This document shows, piece after piece, positions 1 to 8,706 of a DNA stretch of 64,000 bases. Within the stretch, counting starts at the first letter, position 1; each line of letters starts with the position of its first letter. The notes under the pieces were generated by a model that saw nothing but the letters and a program-made list of their open reading frames with translations, was not told the DNA's origin and made no database searches. The stretch covers positions 1 through 64,000 of the forward strand of contig JADJNW010000005.1 in NCBI GenBank assembly GCA_016714085.1. Reading direction: 5' to 3'. This stretch comes from Saprospiraceae bacterium. GTDB lineage: Bacteria > Bacteroidota > Bacteroidia > Chitinophagales > Saprospiraceae. Made by a program: the position numbers and the translations under genes.

Positions 1-95
1 GAAGCCACGCGCACCGCCGTGCTCAAGGCCCGATCCAATAACTCGGACTGCCCGATGATGCCAAAACGTTGTTTTATAGATTGTAAATTATCCAT
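1..95 (-). CDS. sigma-54-interacting transcriptional regulator, N-terminal fragment
   Basis: Only the first 31 codons lie in the window; the gene runs off the left edge. The visible start reads MDNLQSIKQRFGIIGQSELL and continues DRALSTAVRVA. This resembles the opening of the short Bacteroidetes sigma-54 activators that begin directly with the AAA+ domain, where the family continues towards the Walker A motif GESGVGKE. Such proteins use ATP to remodel sigma-54 RNA polymerase. In this phylum they are often encoded directly downstream of miaB on the same strand, which is the arrangement here. The Walker and GAFTGA motifs are outside the window, so the call rests on the N-terminal string and on context. 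Confidence 0.6.
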   Translation of the reverse strand, partial: MDNLQSIKQRFGIIGQSELLDRALSTAVRVA

Positions 96-105
96 TTCTT
101 ATTTT

Positions 106-126
106 AGATGCCAGATGTCAGATGTC
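106..126. repeat. three tandem 7-bp units (AGATGYC)
   Basis: Three consecutive heptamers, AGATGCC, AGATGTC and AGATGTC, fill the gap between miaB and the downstream regulator gene. This is one of several short intergenic repeat types in the window. Confidence 0.6.
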
Positions 127-174
127 GGACTCATTCAAGTGATTGACAATCAGCAGCATTAATTAATAATTATT

Positions 175-1610
175 TTATACAATCTCCCCCCTTAGCGTCG
201 CGCTCGTCGCGTCGGTCACGCGCACGGTCACATAATCTCCGGGTCTCAAAGTCGCCTTTTTCGGGAAAACAATCATTTTATTTTGCGAATTGCGGCGTTG
301 AATTCCTGGTCGGAACGCTTGGAATCGCCTTCGATTAATACTTTAAAGGTTTTCCCAATATCGGCAAGATTATGCTTGTACGATAATTGATTTTGCAAAC
401 GAATCACTTCATCTAAGCGGCGTTTCTTGACTCCCTCTGGTACATCGTCTTTGAACTTCTTCGCAGCAGGCGTGCCCGGGCGCTCGGAATAAGCAAACAT
501 ATACGACATACTGTAATGCGCAAACTCCATCATACTCAGCGTATCCTGATGTTCCTCTTCGGTTTCGCCGCAAAAACCTGTAATTATGTCAGAAGAGATC
601 GCGCAATCAGGTATGATTCTATAAATAGATTGCACGCGCTCCATATACCATGCGCGGTCGTAGGTGCGGTTCATGCGATCCAGCACCTGGCTATTGCCAC
701 TTTGCACCGGCAAGTGAATATAATTGCAAATATTTTCGTATTTGGCTATGGTGTGCAACACCTCGTCTGTAATATCCTTCGGATGGGAAGTAGAAAAGCG
801 AATCCGTAGATCAGGATGTACCAAAGCTGTCATTTCCAGCAATTGCGCAAAGTTGACGACCTTACTGGTTTCAGGGTTTTCCCATTTGTAAGAATCCACA
901 TTCTGACCCAGCAAAGTCACTTCCCGATAGCCGCGCTCGTACAATTCGGTCGCTTCGGCTACAATACTAAAGGCATCGCGGCTGCGCTCACGCCCACGCG
1001 TGAACGGCACGACGCAAAACGAACACATATTATCGCAACCCCGCATGATCGAAATGAACGCTGTGACGCCATTACCATCCAGGCGCAGCGGACTGATATC
1101 AGCATAGGTCTCTTCTCTCGAAAGGAAAACATTCACGCCTTTTTCGCCGTCTTCAGCGCCAGCAACGAGATTGGGCAGGTCGCGGTACGCATCAGGCCCA
1201 ACGACCATATCCACCAGCTTTTCCTCTTCTAAGAATTTCTTTTTCAAGCGCTCGGCCATACAACCCAAGACGCCGACCATCGTGCCGGGGCGCTGTTGCT
1301 TCATTTTATCGAATATCCGCAAGCGCTTGCGCACGGTTTCCTCTGCCTTTTCGCGGATGGAGCAAGTATTGATCAGAATCAAATCCGCCGATTCGATGTC
1401 GCGGGTAGCGCCATAACCAATCTCCGACAGAATAGACGCTACGATCTCACTATCGCTGAAATTCATCTGGCAGCCGTAGCTCTCGATATAAAAATGCTTG
1501 CCATTCGACAGCTTGTCCACTGGTCGTTCGTCAAAGAACACCTCGCCCTGCTTGCTTTCGTCGATCTCTTTTTGGATGCCCACCAGCGTTGGGTTATCGT
1601 CGTACAACAT
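175..1610 (-). CDS. miaB: tRNA-2-methylthio-N6-dimethylallyladenosine synthase MiaB (one frameshift)
   Basis: A radical-SAM methylthiotransferase that adds the 2-methylthio group to i6A37 of tRNAs. The N-terminal UPF0004 domain shows the three cluster cysteines (YGCQMN C47, NTCSIRE C83, GCMAE C117). The radical SAM motif GCDNMCSFC (C192, C196, C199) follows, and the TRAM domain is C-terminal. The uninterrupted frame ends at 273 after 445 residues with an unlikely tail. Restoring one C near 299-301 lets the frame continue as QRRNSQNKMIVFPKKATLRP and then through a normal TRAM end to TAA at 175-177, about 478 residues, the usual Bacteroidetes length. The single missing base in a CC pair is probably a sequencing error. 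The substrate-making enzyme MiaA is encoded at 11.6-12.5 kb. Confidence 0.95.
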
Positions 1611-1676
1611 CTTTTAAAATTGCTAATTGTTATGCTTTTTTCAAGTATAAAAGCGAATATTTCGCAAATCGGTTCG

Positions 1677-1684
1677 CAAAGATA
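1677..1684 (-). promoter_or_regulatory. candidate -7 box for miaB
   Basis: On the minus strand the sequence reads TATCTTTG, an exact match to the Bacteroidetes -7 consensus TAnnTTTG. It lies about 65 bases before the miaB start. A TTG lies 15 bases further upstream, a little closer than the usual 17-23. Confidence 0.4.
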
Positions 1685-1799
1685 AAGATTTTTTATCAGC
1701 AAAAATGACATTTTGGCAGTTAAAGCCGATGTTAAATTTTTCTTTCGTTTCGTTGTGCTTTTTTCGTGAAAAGTGCATCTTTATCAAAAACAGCATTTT

Positions 1800-2738
1800 A
1801 TGAAAGCATTTATCGTCTGTTGTTTAGCCCTGATTTTATTTTCCTGTGATCAATCAAATAAATCTGATTCTACAATTGGTCTGCAATCCAGTGGTGATTT
1901 AAGTGGAGATATGGATATGGCTGGTGCTGAGAATGATTTTGATATCGAAGCTCCAAGGTCTATGACCCCGTCCACGCCACCTCAGCCACAGTTATTGGCT
2001 TACGCCGACGAACAGGATAATCAAAAAATTGAGTCGAAAACTAACAACAGAAAGCTTGTCCGAAGCGCTCAGATCGATATCAAGGTCGAAAATTATGATA
2101 AAGCCCGGCAGCAACTCAATGAAATGGTAGCGCAATACCAGGCGGAGATTCGCAACGAAGCCCAAAACCAAACTTCCGATGGTTATCGCTACCATTTTAG
2201 TATTCGGGTCTTGCCGTCTGATTTTGATGCTTTTCTGAGCAAGCTGGAGCGGATCGCTTCCTTCGTTTATGGCAAAAGCATCAGCGTGGACGATGTTACT
2301 CGTCAGTACGTCGATCTGGAAACCCGCCTTGCCTCCAAACGCGCCGTGATCGCGCAATATCGCAGCTTGTTACAATCCGCCAAAAATGTGGAAGACGTGC
2401 TCGCCGTGAGCGACAAACTGAATGAAGAAATCGAAGAAATGGAGTCCACCGAAGCGCAACTGCGGGTGCTTAAAGATCAAGTGCAATTCAGCACCATAGA
2501 ACTGACGATATTTGATGAATCTGTTTTGCCCAATGTAGAGCGTGCCAACTTTTGGGGTCGTGTAGGCGAAGGCATTTTTAATGGCTGGCAATTATTGTTA
2601 AATCTGATGATCGGCTTAGTGACGATTTGGCCGGTCGTCTTGATTATGGCTGTTATTTTCTGGGCTACCCGAAAATACTGGCAGAAAAGAAAATTAACCC
2701 CCCCCAATCTCCCAAAGAAACAATTGAAAATCCTATAA
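1800..2738 (+). CDS. DUF4349 domain-containing lipoprotein
   Basis: The start at 1800 gives MKAFIVCCLALILFSCDQS, a signal peptide with an LFSC lipobox, so the protein should be lipid-anchored; an ATG nine codons upstream would spoil this signal. After a low-complexity spacer the DUF4349 region covers roughly residues 70-290. It contains the usual RxLVRSAxIDIKVxNYDKA opening and a long coiled-coil stretch (ASKRAVIAQYRSLL to LNEEIEEMESTEAQLRVL). One transmembrane helix (LLNLMIGLVTIWPVVLIMAV) is followed by a basic tail. The family is widespread in Bacteroidetes and Firmicutes, and its function is not established. The gene stands alone and ends at a strong hairpin. Confidence 0.85.
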   Translation: MKAFIVCCLALILFSCDQSNKSDSTIGLQSSGDLSGDMDMAGAENDFDIEAPRSMTPSTPPQPQLLAYADEQDNQKIESKTNNRKLVRSAQIDIKVENYDKARQQLNEMVAQYQAEIRNEAQNQTSDGYRYHFSIRVLPSDFDAFLSKLERIASFVYGKSISVDDVTRQYVDLETRLASKRAVIAQYRSLLQSAKNVEDVLAVSDKLNEEIEEMESTEAQLRVLKDQVQFSTIELTIFDESVLPNVERANFWGRVGEGIFNGWQLLLNLMIGLVTIWPVVLIMAVIFWATRKYWQKRKLTPPNLPKKQLKIL

Positions 2739-2755
2739 AGACATAGTATCATTAC

Positions 2756-2790
2756 AAGGCTTCGGAAATCTTCAAGATTTCCGAAGCCTT
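2756..2790. terminator. bidirectional hairpin terminator
   Basis: A perfect 17-bp inverted repeat (AAGGCTTCGGAAATCTT, one-base centre, then its reverse complement) lies 17 bases after the DUF4349 stop and is followed by CTTTATC. Confidence 0.75.
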
Positions 2791-2812
2791 CTTTATCAAC
2801 GCCCAAGCCCTA

Positions 2813-2843
2813 TTGCATCTAATTGAACTTTATTATATATTTG
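2813..2843 (+). promoter_or_regulatory. candidate Bacteroidetes promoter
   Basis: TTG at 2813-2815, a 20-base spacer, and TATATTTG at 2836-2843 fit the TTG-N17-23-TAnnTTTG pattern. It would drive the broken gene starting at 2947. Confidence 0.5.
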
Positions 2844-2946
2844 TCCTACTTATTTACATCTTCTTAATACCCACCCAATAACACAGCGACTACAATTAGG
2901 TGAAATGGTCATTTTATTACTTCACCATAAAAAAAGTAGTTGGCTA

Positions 2947-3469
2947 TGGCTCAACACAATCAAATCTCGGTTACGCTAACCGACAAGGCTATGCGGGAAA
3001 TTATGGACGCAGTCGCTGTAATCAGCACAATTTGCCTTTCTTGGTCAATATGACCCTCGATGAACGCCGCGCCCATCCCAAAATGGGCGACCGCAGTTTC
3101 CTTTTGTGGACAAATCGCTCGATTATTCCAAGAGCAATACCCATCTGGTGCCGCCTTTTCTAAATGTGATCGAGTTCGACAAAGACCTCACTCATGGATC
3201 AACTTACCACCATCGAGCGACCCCTGTTAAGCTTGATCGAAGGTATTAACGACACCAAACTGCTGGCGGGTAGCGAAGCGTATAGTACTGCTTTGCTCTT
3301 TTATCAATCGGTAAAACTTGCCGCTGAGATGAATATCCCCGGCGTGAAGACGATTTATGACGACTTGCGTGAACGTTTCCCCGGCCGCGGACCGCTGCGC
3401 CCCGGCGTCTTCCCGGATGATACCGACAATGGCGCTTCCACAGAGGACGTTGGAGTTTACTTACGCTAA
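2947..3469 (+). pseudogene. conserved Bacteroidetes hypothetical protein, disrupted by about three frameshifts
   Basis: A protein can be pieced together from several frames. It starts MAQHNQISVTLTDKAMREIM at 2947, then LPFLVNMTLDERRAHPKMGD, then VDKSLDYSKSNTHLVPPFLN with VIEFDKDL, and finally a MDQLTTIERPLLSLIEGIND segment ending near KTIYDDLRERFPGR. The frame changes are near 3030, 3098 and 3188. Order and content match a small helical Bacteroidetes hypothetical protein of about 160 residues that I recognise only by its conserved strings (TLxERxxxPKMGD, AGSEAYxxAL, KTIYxDLxxRFPGR). No function is known to me. Three shifts in 250 bases could be real decay, but the whole window shows similar single-base indels. 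Confidence 0.6.
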
Positions 3470-3512
3470 ATTGCCCTTTTACTACTCGACGTCGGGTAGC
3501 GGGAGGGCAAAG

Positions 3513-3680
3513 TTTCTCTATCTGATAGCAACCTTTCTATCCCAGATAGCAATTTTCCATTCCGCCATAGGAATTTTTCTATGTCAAGTAGCAATTTTCC
3601 TATCTCGCATAGCAATTTTCCCTTGTCAGATAGGGACTTTTCATTGTCGCATAGGAATGTTCCTTTGCAGAAGAGGAAGC
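3513..3680. repeat. tandem array of eight 21-bp degenerate repeats
   Basis: Eight back-to-back units of exactly 21 bases follow the pattern TTYCTATnnnnnATAGSAATT. The starts are 3513, 3534, 3555, 3576, 3597, 3618, 3639 and 3660. Several units carry CTAT-N(3-5)-ATAG dyads. A 9-bp inverted repeat (ACTACTCGA near 3481 and TCGAGTAGT near 3681) brackets the array. Both strands are open across it and would give heptad-repeat peptides, but no start, ribosome site or homology supports a protein. The array fills the 313-base gap between the broken gene and the lipase gene. Confidence 0.8.
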
Positions 3681-3782
3681 TCGAGTAGTGGAAGGGGAAT
3701 GACAAGTAATGAGGGAAACTGCAAAAAGCTTCCAAAGTTTTTAATCTTAATACTAAACCCATTTATGTTGAATCGGATACTC

Positions 3783-6296
3783 TTATCTAAATATGACTAT
3801 TTTCTTGCTACCTTTTTGAAACTCTCCAATTACCTCAACTATATACTGACCACTCGGTAAATTTTCTAAATTTAAAGATTCTTCTAATTTACTGGATTGC
3901 TTTTGTAACGTTTTTGAAAAAACTAGCTTACCAGATTGGTCATAAAAATTTAAATTAAACTTTGTATTTTCCTGATTTGATATCTTTATAATAAACTCAC
4001 CCGTATTGGGGTTAGGAAAAATTTCAATAGAATTAGAGATATCAAAGCTTGAAACACGTGTAGTTAAATTTGAAACGACTATCTCTTTCGTTTCATTACC
4101 ACAATTATTTTGAACAGTTAATCTAGCAGTAAATGAACCTGAGTTTGCATATTGATGCAATGGGGAAGCTTCAATACTAGTTTTTCCATCTCCAAAACTC
4201 CATAGATAAGTAGCATTCAATCCTTCATTTTCAGAGGTGTTAAGAAATTGAACTAAGTTATTTCCCAAGGCACTATAAGTGAAATTTGCTTTTGGCTTTG
4301 TACCCACTGTAATAAATCCACTTTTTGTTACTGATCTACTAATGCCTTGAGTGTTTCTCACAGTCAGTGATACAGGGTAAGTTCAGGAGTACTATAAATG
4401 ACAGTTGGGTTAGGAGCAGTTGATGTAGATGGAGTTCCTCCTGGAAAAGTCCAGGTAAAATTAGTTGGATTACCAGTTGCTTGATTGTTGAACTGAACAA
4501 CCAAGGGGGCACATCCTTGAGCAGTAATTGCATTGAAATCAGCTGTTAGGCCTGAAAAAGGAGTAAATCCAAGCTGAAATAAATAGGGAAAGCGCCAGCT
4601 ATTTTCAGTAGGAATACCGCCAATTTCAAAAAAATATTTCCCTGATGTTAAATTAATGTCTAATTCCAAGTTGCTCTTGCCTTCACTTTGTAATTCATAA
4701 ATAACATCATATTGCTCGTTTAAAATAAAACCAGCAAAATCATTCACTGGAATATTCCATATTCGAAGCTGTACAGTTCCGCTCTCCTCCAAAGTAAATT
4801 CGTAATCGTCGAAATCAATTTGATTACTCGGCGGGGGCAAGGGATTATTATTAGCTTGCTTTGTAATAAAACCCATACTAGGTGTATTTAACTTTATGGG
4901 ATAGGCTAAATCATAAAGATAAGGCTCATCAAGACCTTGGATGAGCGTAGAATGGTTTTCTTTGTGAATATTTAAATGATTTGTAGTTGTCTCAAATTTA
5001 TCAGCATAAATAACAGATAATGGAGGCTGGGAAAGCAAATAATTATTTATATCTGCCCTGTTAGTAAATACGACACCATCCGACCCTAGTCCTGTATAGT
5101 CTGATACAATACAAGAGTATGCAATATTTGATGGGGAAACTTTTTGATTTAAACCTGTTATATTATCTCCAACAAAGCCATTACAGTTTACATCATCATT
5201 ATAGTACAATGAAAGAGAATTTTCAATACCTCCAAAAAGAAATAACCCAGGAACAAAAGCTGAAGGATAACGCAAATCCCTCACCGCCTCTGAAAGTTCA
5301 TCATATCCAAAAAAACTCCCTAGGGCTGCTCCTGATGCATTACTGCCTCCATTTGGAGTGCCTATAGTAAGCAATTTAGCGACTTGATGTCCACTAGCCT
5401 GCCAATTAATAGGATTTTGAATATATTGTCTAGATGCTAGACCTCCCATACTATGCCCAACTAATATTACTTTTTCTGCACCTGTTTTTTCCAAAACCAA
5501 TTTAATAGCTTCTCTAACCGCCCATCCCTGTTTTACCACTGCCGATTGATTGCTATAATCATCATTAAAAGGAATTCCATCATTTCCAACAAAGAGTTCC
5601 CCATCTGTAGCAATATCGAAATTGACATAGTAATAATCCCCTACCGTAATATTGGAAGCTTTTGTAAGATTCAATATATAATTGTCAGAATTTAATTGGG
5701 TGCCATCAGGATTTAAACAAAAATCAAGTCTCCCACCAAATGTCCAGCCATAATATCGGTTAGCTTCATTAGTAAAACTATCCCAAGTACGGCTATCCCC
5801 TGTCCAACCGTGAGTAAAAATTATCGGATATGGCAGCTTACGCCTCGCAACCGTTGTATTACTTATCGTAAATTGTGCGCATTGTCCACTGTTGCTGACG
5901 CAGTAAATATTTTGTTCGTTATTTTCATTTACAATTTTAAATGGATCCAACTCTAAGCCGATATAATACTTTCCTGCATTTAAAGTCAATGGAATTGGAT
6001 AGACAAAGGAAATATTTTGTGTTTCACCAGGTGTTAAGCCTTTTATAGAAACTCGACTAATAATCTCGCTGGCTTCCACATTTAAATCAGGAGTAAAATA
6101 GATAAACATGAAATTTGCTTGCGAAGGAATATTACCAATATTAGCAACTGTTGCATTGACAGTGATATAAGCTCCTTTAGAAATAGTCGTTGGGGGAAAA
6201 TGTAGTGGCTGTCACAACTAAATCTGCTAATGCCTTAGCCTTAAATCCTAAAAGAAGGATAATTAAACTTACTAGGGAAAGTTTTTTGAAAACCAT
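3783..6296 (-). CDS. secreted lipase/esterase (alpha/beta hydrolase) with PKD domains and T9SS type A sorting domain (two frameshifts)
   Basis: The restored protein is about 837 residues. It starts at 6296 with a signal peptide (MVFKKLSLVSLIILLLGF) and then a CARDB-like beta domain. An alpha/beta hydrolase core follows, with FTHGWTGDSRTW as the oxyanion region and VILVGHSMGGLASRQY as the nucleophile elbow. After that come a beta-sandwich, a PKD domain (GCAPLVVQF to FTWTFPGG), a second PKD domain and a type A sorting domain (IFPNPNTGEF to GQYIVEVIG). Two single-base errors break the frame. One is an extra G in the G run at 6192-6196, just after the signal peptide; the other is a missing base near 4384 inside the first PKD domain (restoring PGTYPVSLTVRN). 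It probably hydrolyses esters at the cell surface; the substrate is unknown. Confidence 0.85.
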
Positions 6297-6393
6297 TTCT
6301 TTGATTTTAGAGGTTTACGGACTTTTCAAACATTATATTCCAATAGTAAATATGTTTTTTAAGTTTAGTATTTTATTTGCAACCTTTATTTGT

Positions 6394-6401
6394 CAAAAGT
6401 A
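6394..6401 (-). promoter_or_regulatory. candidate -7 box for the lipase gene
   Basis: The minus strand reads TACTTTTG (TAnnTTTG) about 98 bases before the restored lipase start. No clear TTG lies at the right distance upstream, so support is modest. Confidence 0.3.
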
Positions 6402-6543
6402 TAAAACGGCGACTGAAGTGCGCCGATACATTTTGTAAATGTAATGAATTTGGGAAATATTATATATTCCTTTAAAGGACAAAAGCGTTTTGAGTTGCTT
6501 TATTTTTGTTGGCGGCGCTTGCTGCTTTTTCCATCCGAATCGC

Positions 6544-6551
6544 TATCTTTG
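6544..6551 (+). promoter_or_regulatory. candidate -7 box for the serine protease gene
   Basis: TATCTTTG matches TAnnTTTG, with TTG at 6519-6521 placed 22 bases upstream. The predicted leader to the ATG at 6659 is about 100 bases. Confidence 0.45.
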
Positions 6552-6658
6552 TAGCAGGAAGCTTCGATTGTTTTGAGCCTGCCTTTTGCAAACCACCGCT
6601 GCGCTTGGGCGCAAGTCATCTGTTTTTTGTAATTTGTTTTACACAAAGATTCATTACT

Positions 6659-8611
6659 ATGTATCGATTCTATCAAACACTTATTCTCGGGCTGGTATTT
6701 CTTATTATTGGGTTTTCTGCAAAGGCACAAATCAGCAACGGGGGCACGCCGCTCACGCTTACGCCTGCTTTTCAGGCGCAATACAATCTCGGACAGGCGA
6801 AGACCGTCACCCTGCGCGATTTCGATCTTAAAAAGGCAATCCAGGAAGACCGCGAGCGACCCGGCGAGCGTGTAGCCGCACCGATTCAGGTGGATTTGGG
6901 CTTTGAGAATGCGGGCGAGTGGTGGGAACTGCCCAATGGCGACCGTATCTGGCGCTTGCGCATTCGCTCACAGGAGGCGCAGGGCTTGCTATTGCTGTAT
7001 GATCGATTCTATCTGCCGCCTGGGGCTTCGTTTTTTGTGTATAATGAAGATGCCAGTCAGGTGCATGGTGCTTACACTTTCGAGAGCAATACGCCGAACT
7101 ATACGTTCATGACGGGCTTTATCAAAGGGGAAACCGCGATTCTGGAGTATTTTGAACCGAAAGCGGTGCAAGGGCAAGGCGCGTTGCATATTTTTCGGGT
7201 GGATCATGCTTATAAAAAGACCGAGCTTCAAGAGAAAGATGTGCAAGACATCAATGGTTTTGGGGATGCGGCGGCTTGCAATAAGAATATCAATTGCCCG
7301 GAGGGTACGAATTGGCAGCAGCAGAAGCGCGGCATTTGCAGAATTATTGTGGTAGTACAGGAAGGCACGGGCTTTTGCACCGGCAATCTAATCAACAATA
7401 CCGCGTTGGATGAGAAGCCTTATATTTTGAGCGCTTTTCACTGTCAGGATGGCTTCACGCCGATGTACGATTTCTGGCGCTACGATTTTAATTACGAATC
7501 ACCGAATTGCAGCAATCCCGTGGCCGAGCCTGCGTTTCAGTCGGTGCTGGGTAGTACCTTACGCGCCAGTCGGCGGGAGAATGATTTTTTACTTTTGGAA
7601 TTACCCAACGCGATTCCACCTTCTTATAATGTCTTTTTTAATGGTTGGGATCGGAAGACGACACCTCCATTCACTTCGTTTAGCATTCACCATCCGAAAG
7701 GCGATATTAAGAAAATTGCTATTGAGAATCAGGCGGCTACGGTGTTTCCAAGTCCATTTATTTGGTTGAATAGTAATGGCGATACACTTTCAGTAAGTTC
7801 GCAGAGTCATTTATTGCGTGTGAAATTTGATGCCAGCACAGTGGAATCGGGTTCTTCCGGTGCTGCTTTATTCGATCAAAACGGCAGGATTGTAGGGCAA
7901 TTGCATGGTGGTACAGACTTGGGTGATTGTGGTAGTCTGATTACAGCATATTACGATCGCTTTACCCTTGCCTGGGAAGGCGGCGGCACACCTGAAACGC
8001 GTTTGAAGGACTGGCTTGATCCTGACACGAGTAATGTTGCTTTGCTAAATGGGCTGGAACAAGGTGGTGATGGCACAGGCGCTATCAGTGGCTTTGTGCG
8101 TGACGCCAAAGGCCAGGGTGTGTCGGGCGTGAGTCTGAGTTTGGTCGGTGGCAGCAGCGCTACCATCGTGACCGATACTTCCGGGGCGTATAGTTTTAAA
8201 AACCTGGCTTTTGGACAAACTTATGGTTTATCGCTTAATAAAAATTTTAATGCACGTAATGGAATTGGTATTCTTGATATTTTATTAATTAATCGACATA
8301 TTCTGGGGGTCACGCCTTTGGATACGCCGCTCAAGCTCTTGTCGGCAGATGTGGATGATTCGGATGCCTTGAGTATTATTGATATTATTAGAATTCGTAA
8401 AATGACATTAGGGATTGATATAGAATTTGAAGGTGTTCCCGCGTGGCGCTTTGTGCGCGATAATTATACTTTCGCAGATCCGACCAGTCCCTGGAAGGAG
8501 TTTTTACCAACAGTTTTTCAAGTGCCAACCTTTAGTAGCAGTATCAATAATTTGAATTTTATTGCTTATAAAATGGGGGATGTGGATGTAAGTGCCGATC
8601 CGAAGCAGTGA
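6659..8611 (+). CDS. secreted trypsin-like serine protease with carboxypeptidase-regulatory and dockerin-like modules
   Basis: The start at 6659 gives a clean signal peptide (MYRFYQTLILGLVFLIIGF, then SAKAQ) in a 650-residue protein; the reading frame is open further upstream but lacks coding character. The triad is visible: His261 in SAFHC, Asp309 in RENDFLLLEL and Ser400 in ESGSSGAAL. These resemble lysyl-endopeptidase-type proteases of Bacteroidetes. Residues ~485-545 form a carboxypeptidase-regulatory-like fold (GAISGFVRDAKGQGVSGVSL). A dockerin-like pair of helices follows (GIGILDILLINRHILG, DVDDSDALSIIDIIRIRK). The protein ends in GDVDVSADPKQ without a T9SS sorting domain. The same terminal block, followed there by more domains, occurs in the 20.3-25.4 kb gene. 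The gene ends at a shared hairpin. Confidence 0.85.
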   Translation: MYRFYQTLILGLVFLIIGFSAKAQISNGGTPLTLTPAFQAQYNLGQAKTVTLRDFDLKKAIQEDRERPGERVAAPIQVDLGFENAGEWWELPNGDRIWRLRIRSQEAQGLLLLYDRFYLPPGASFFVYNEDASQVHGAYTFESNTPNYTFMTGFIKGETAILEYFEPKAVQGQGALHIFRVDHAYKKTELQEKDVQDINGFGDAAACNKNINCPEGTNWQQQKRGICRIIVVVQEGTGFCTGNLINNTALDEKPYILSAFHCQDGFTPMYDFWRYDFNYESPNCSNPVAEPAFQSVLGSTLRASRRENDFLLLELPNAIPPSYNVFFNGWDRKTTPPFTSFSIHHPKGDIKKIAIENQAATVFPSPFIWLNSNGDTLSVSSQSHLLRVKFDASTVESGSSGAALFDQNGRIVGQLHGGTDLGDCGSLITAYYDRFTLAWEGGGTPETRLKDWLDPDTSNVALLNGLEQGGDGTGAISGFVRDAKGQGVSGVSLSLVGGSSATIVTDTSGAYSFKNLAFGQTYGLSLNKNFNARNGIGILDILLINRHILGVTPLDTPLKLLSADVDDSDALSIIDIIRIRKMTLGIDIEFEGVPAWRFVRDNYTFADPTSPWKEFLPTVFQVPTFSSSINNLNFIAYKMGDVDVSADPKQ

Positions 8612-8642
8612 GGTGGCTTGGGGAATAGGTGACTGGGGAGGG

Positions 8643-8687
8643 CACTGATTATTATGATGTTAAACTTAAATATCATAATAATCAGTG
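8643..8687. terminator. convergent bidirectional terminator
   Basis: A perfect 16-bp inverted repeat (CACTGATTATTATGAT and its complement, arms 8643-8658 and 8672-8687) lies between two genes that point at each other. Confidence 0.65.
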
Positions 8688-8706
8688 TGTCATTTTATGA
8701 AATTAT

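Larger units (their letters stand above)
6297..6658. other. divergent intergenic region, lipase/protease
   Basis: This 362-base gap between two outward-facing secreted-protein genes contains candidate promoters in both directions (listed separately). I see no RNA gene or further coding sequence. Confidence 0.5.

Noticed and set aside
3513..3680. Possible CRISPR array
   Set aside because: The units are contiguous and degenerate with no unique spacers, and there are no cas genes nearby.
3466..3860. Open frames on both strands across the 21-bp repeats that would give heptad-repeat peptides
   Set aside because: They arise automatically because 21 is a multiple of three. There is no start context, no homology, and neighbouring genes cover their ends.
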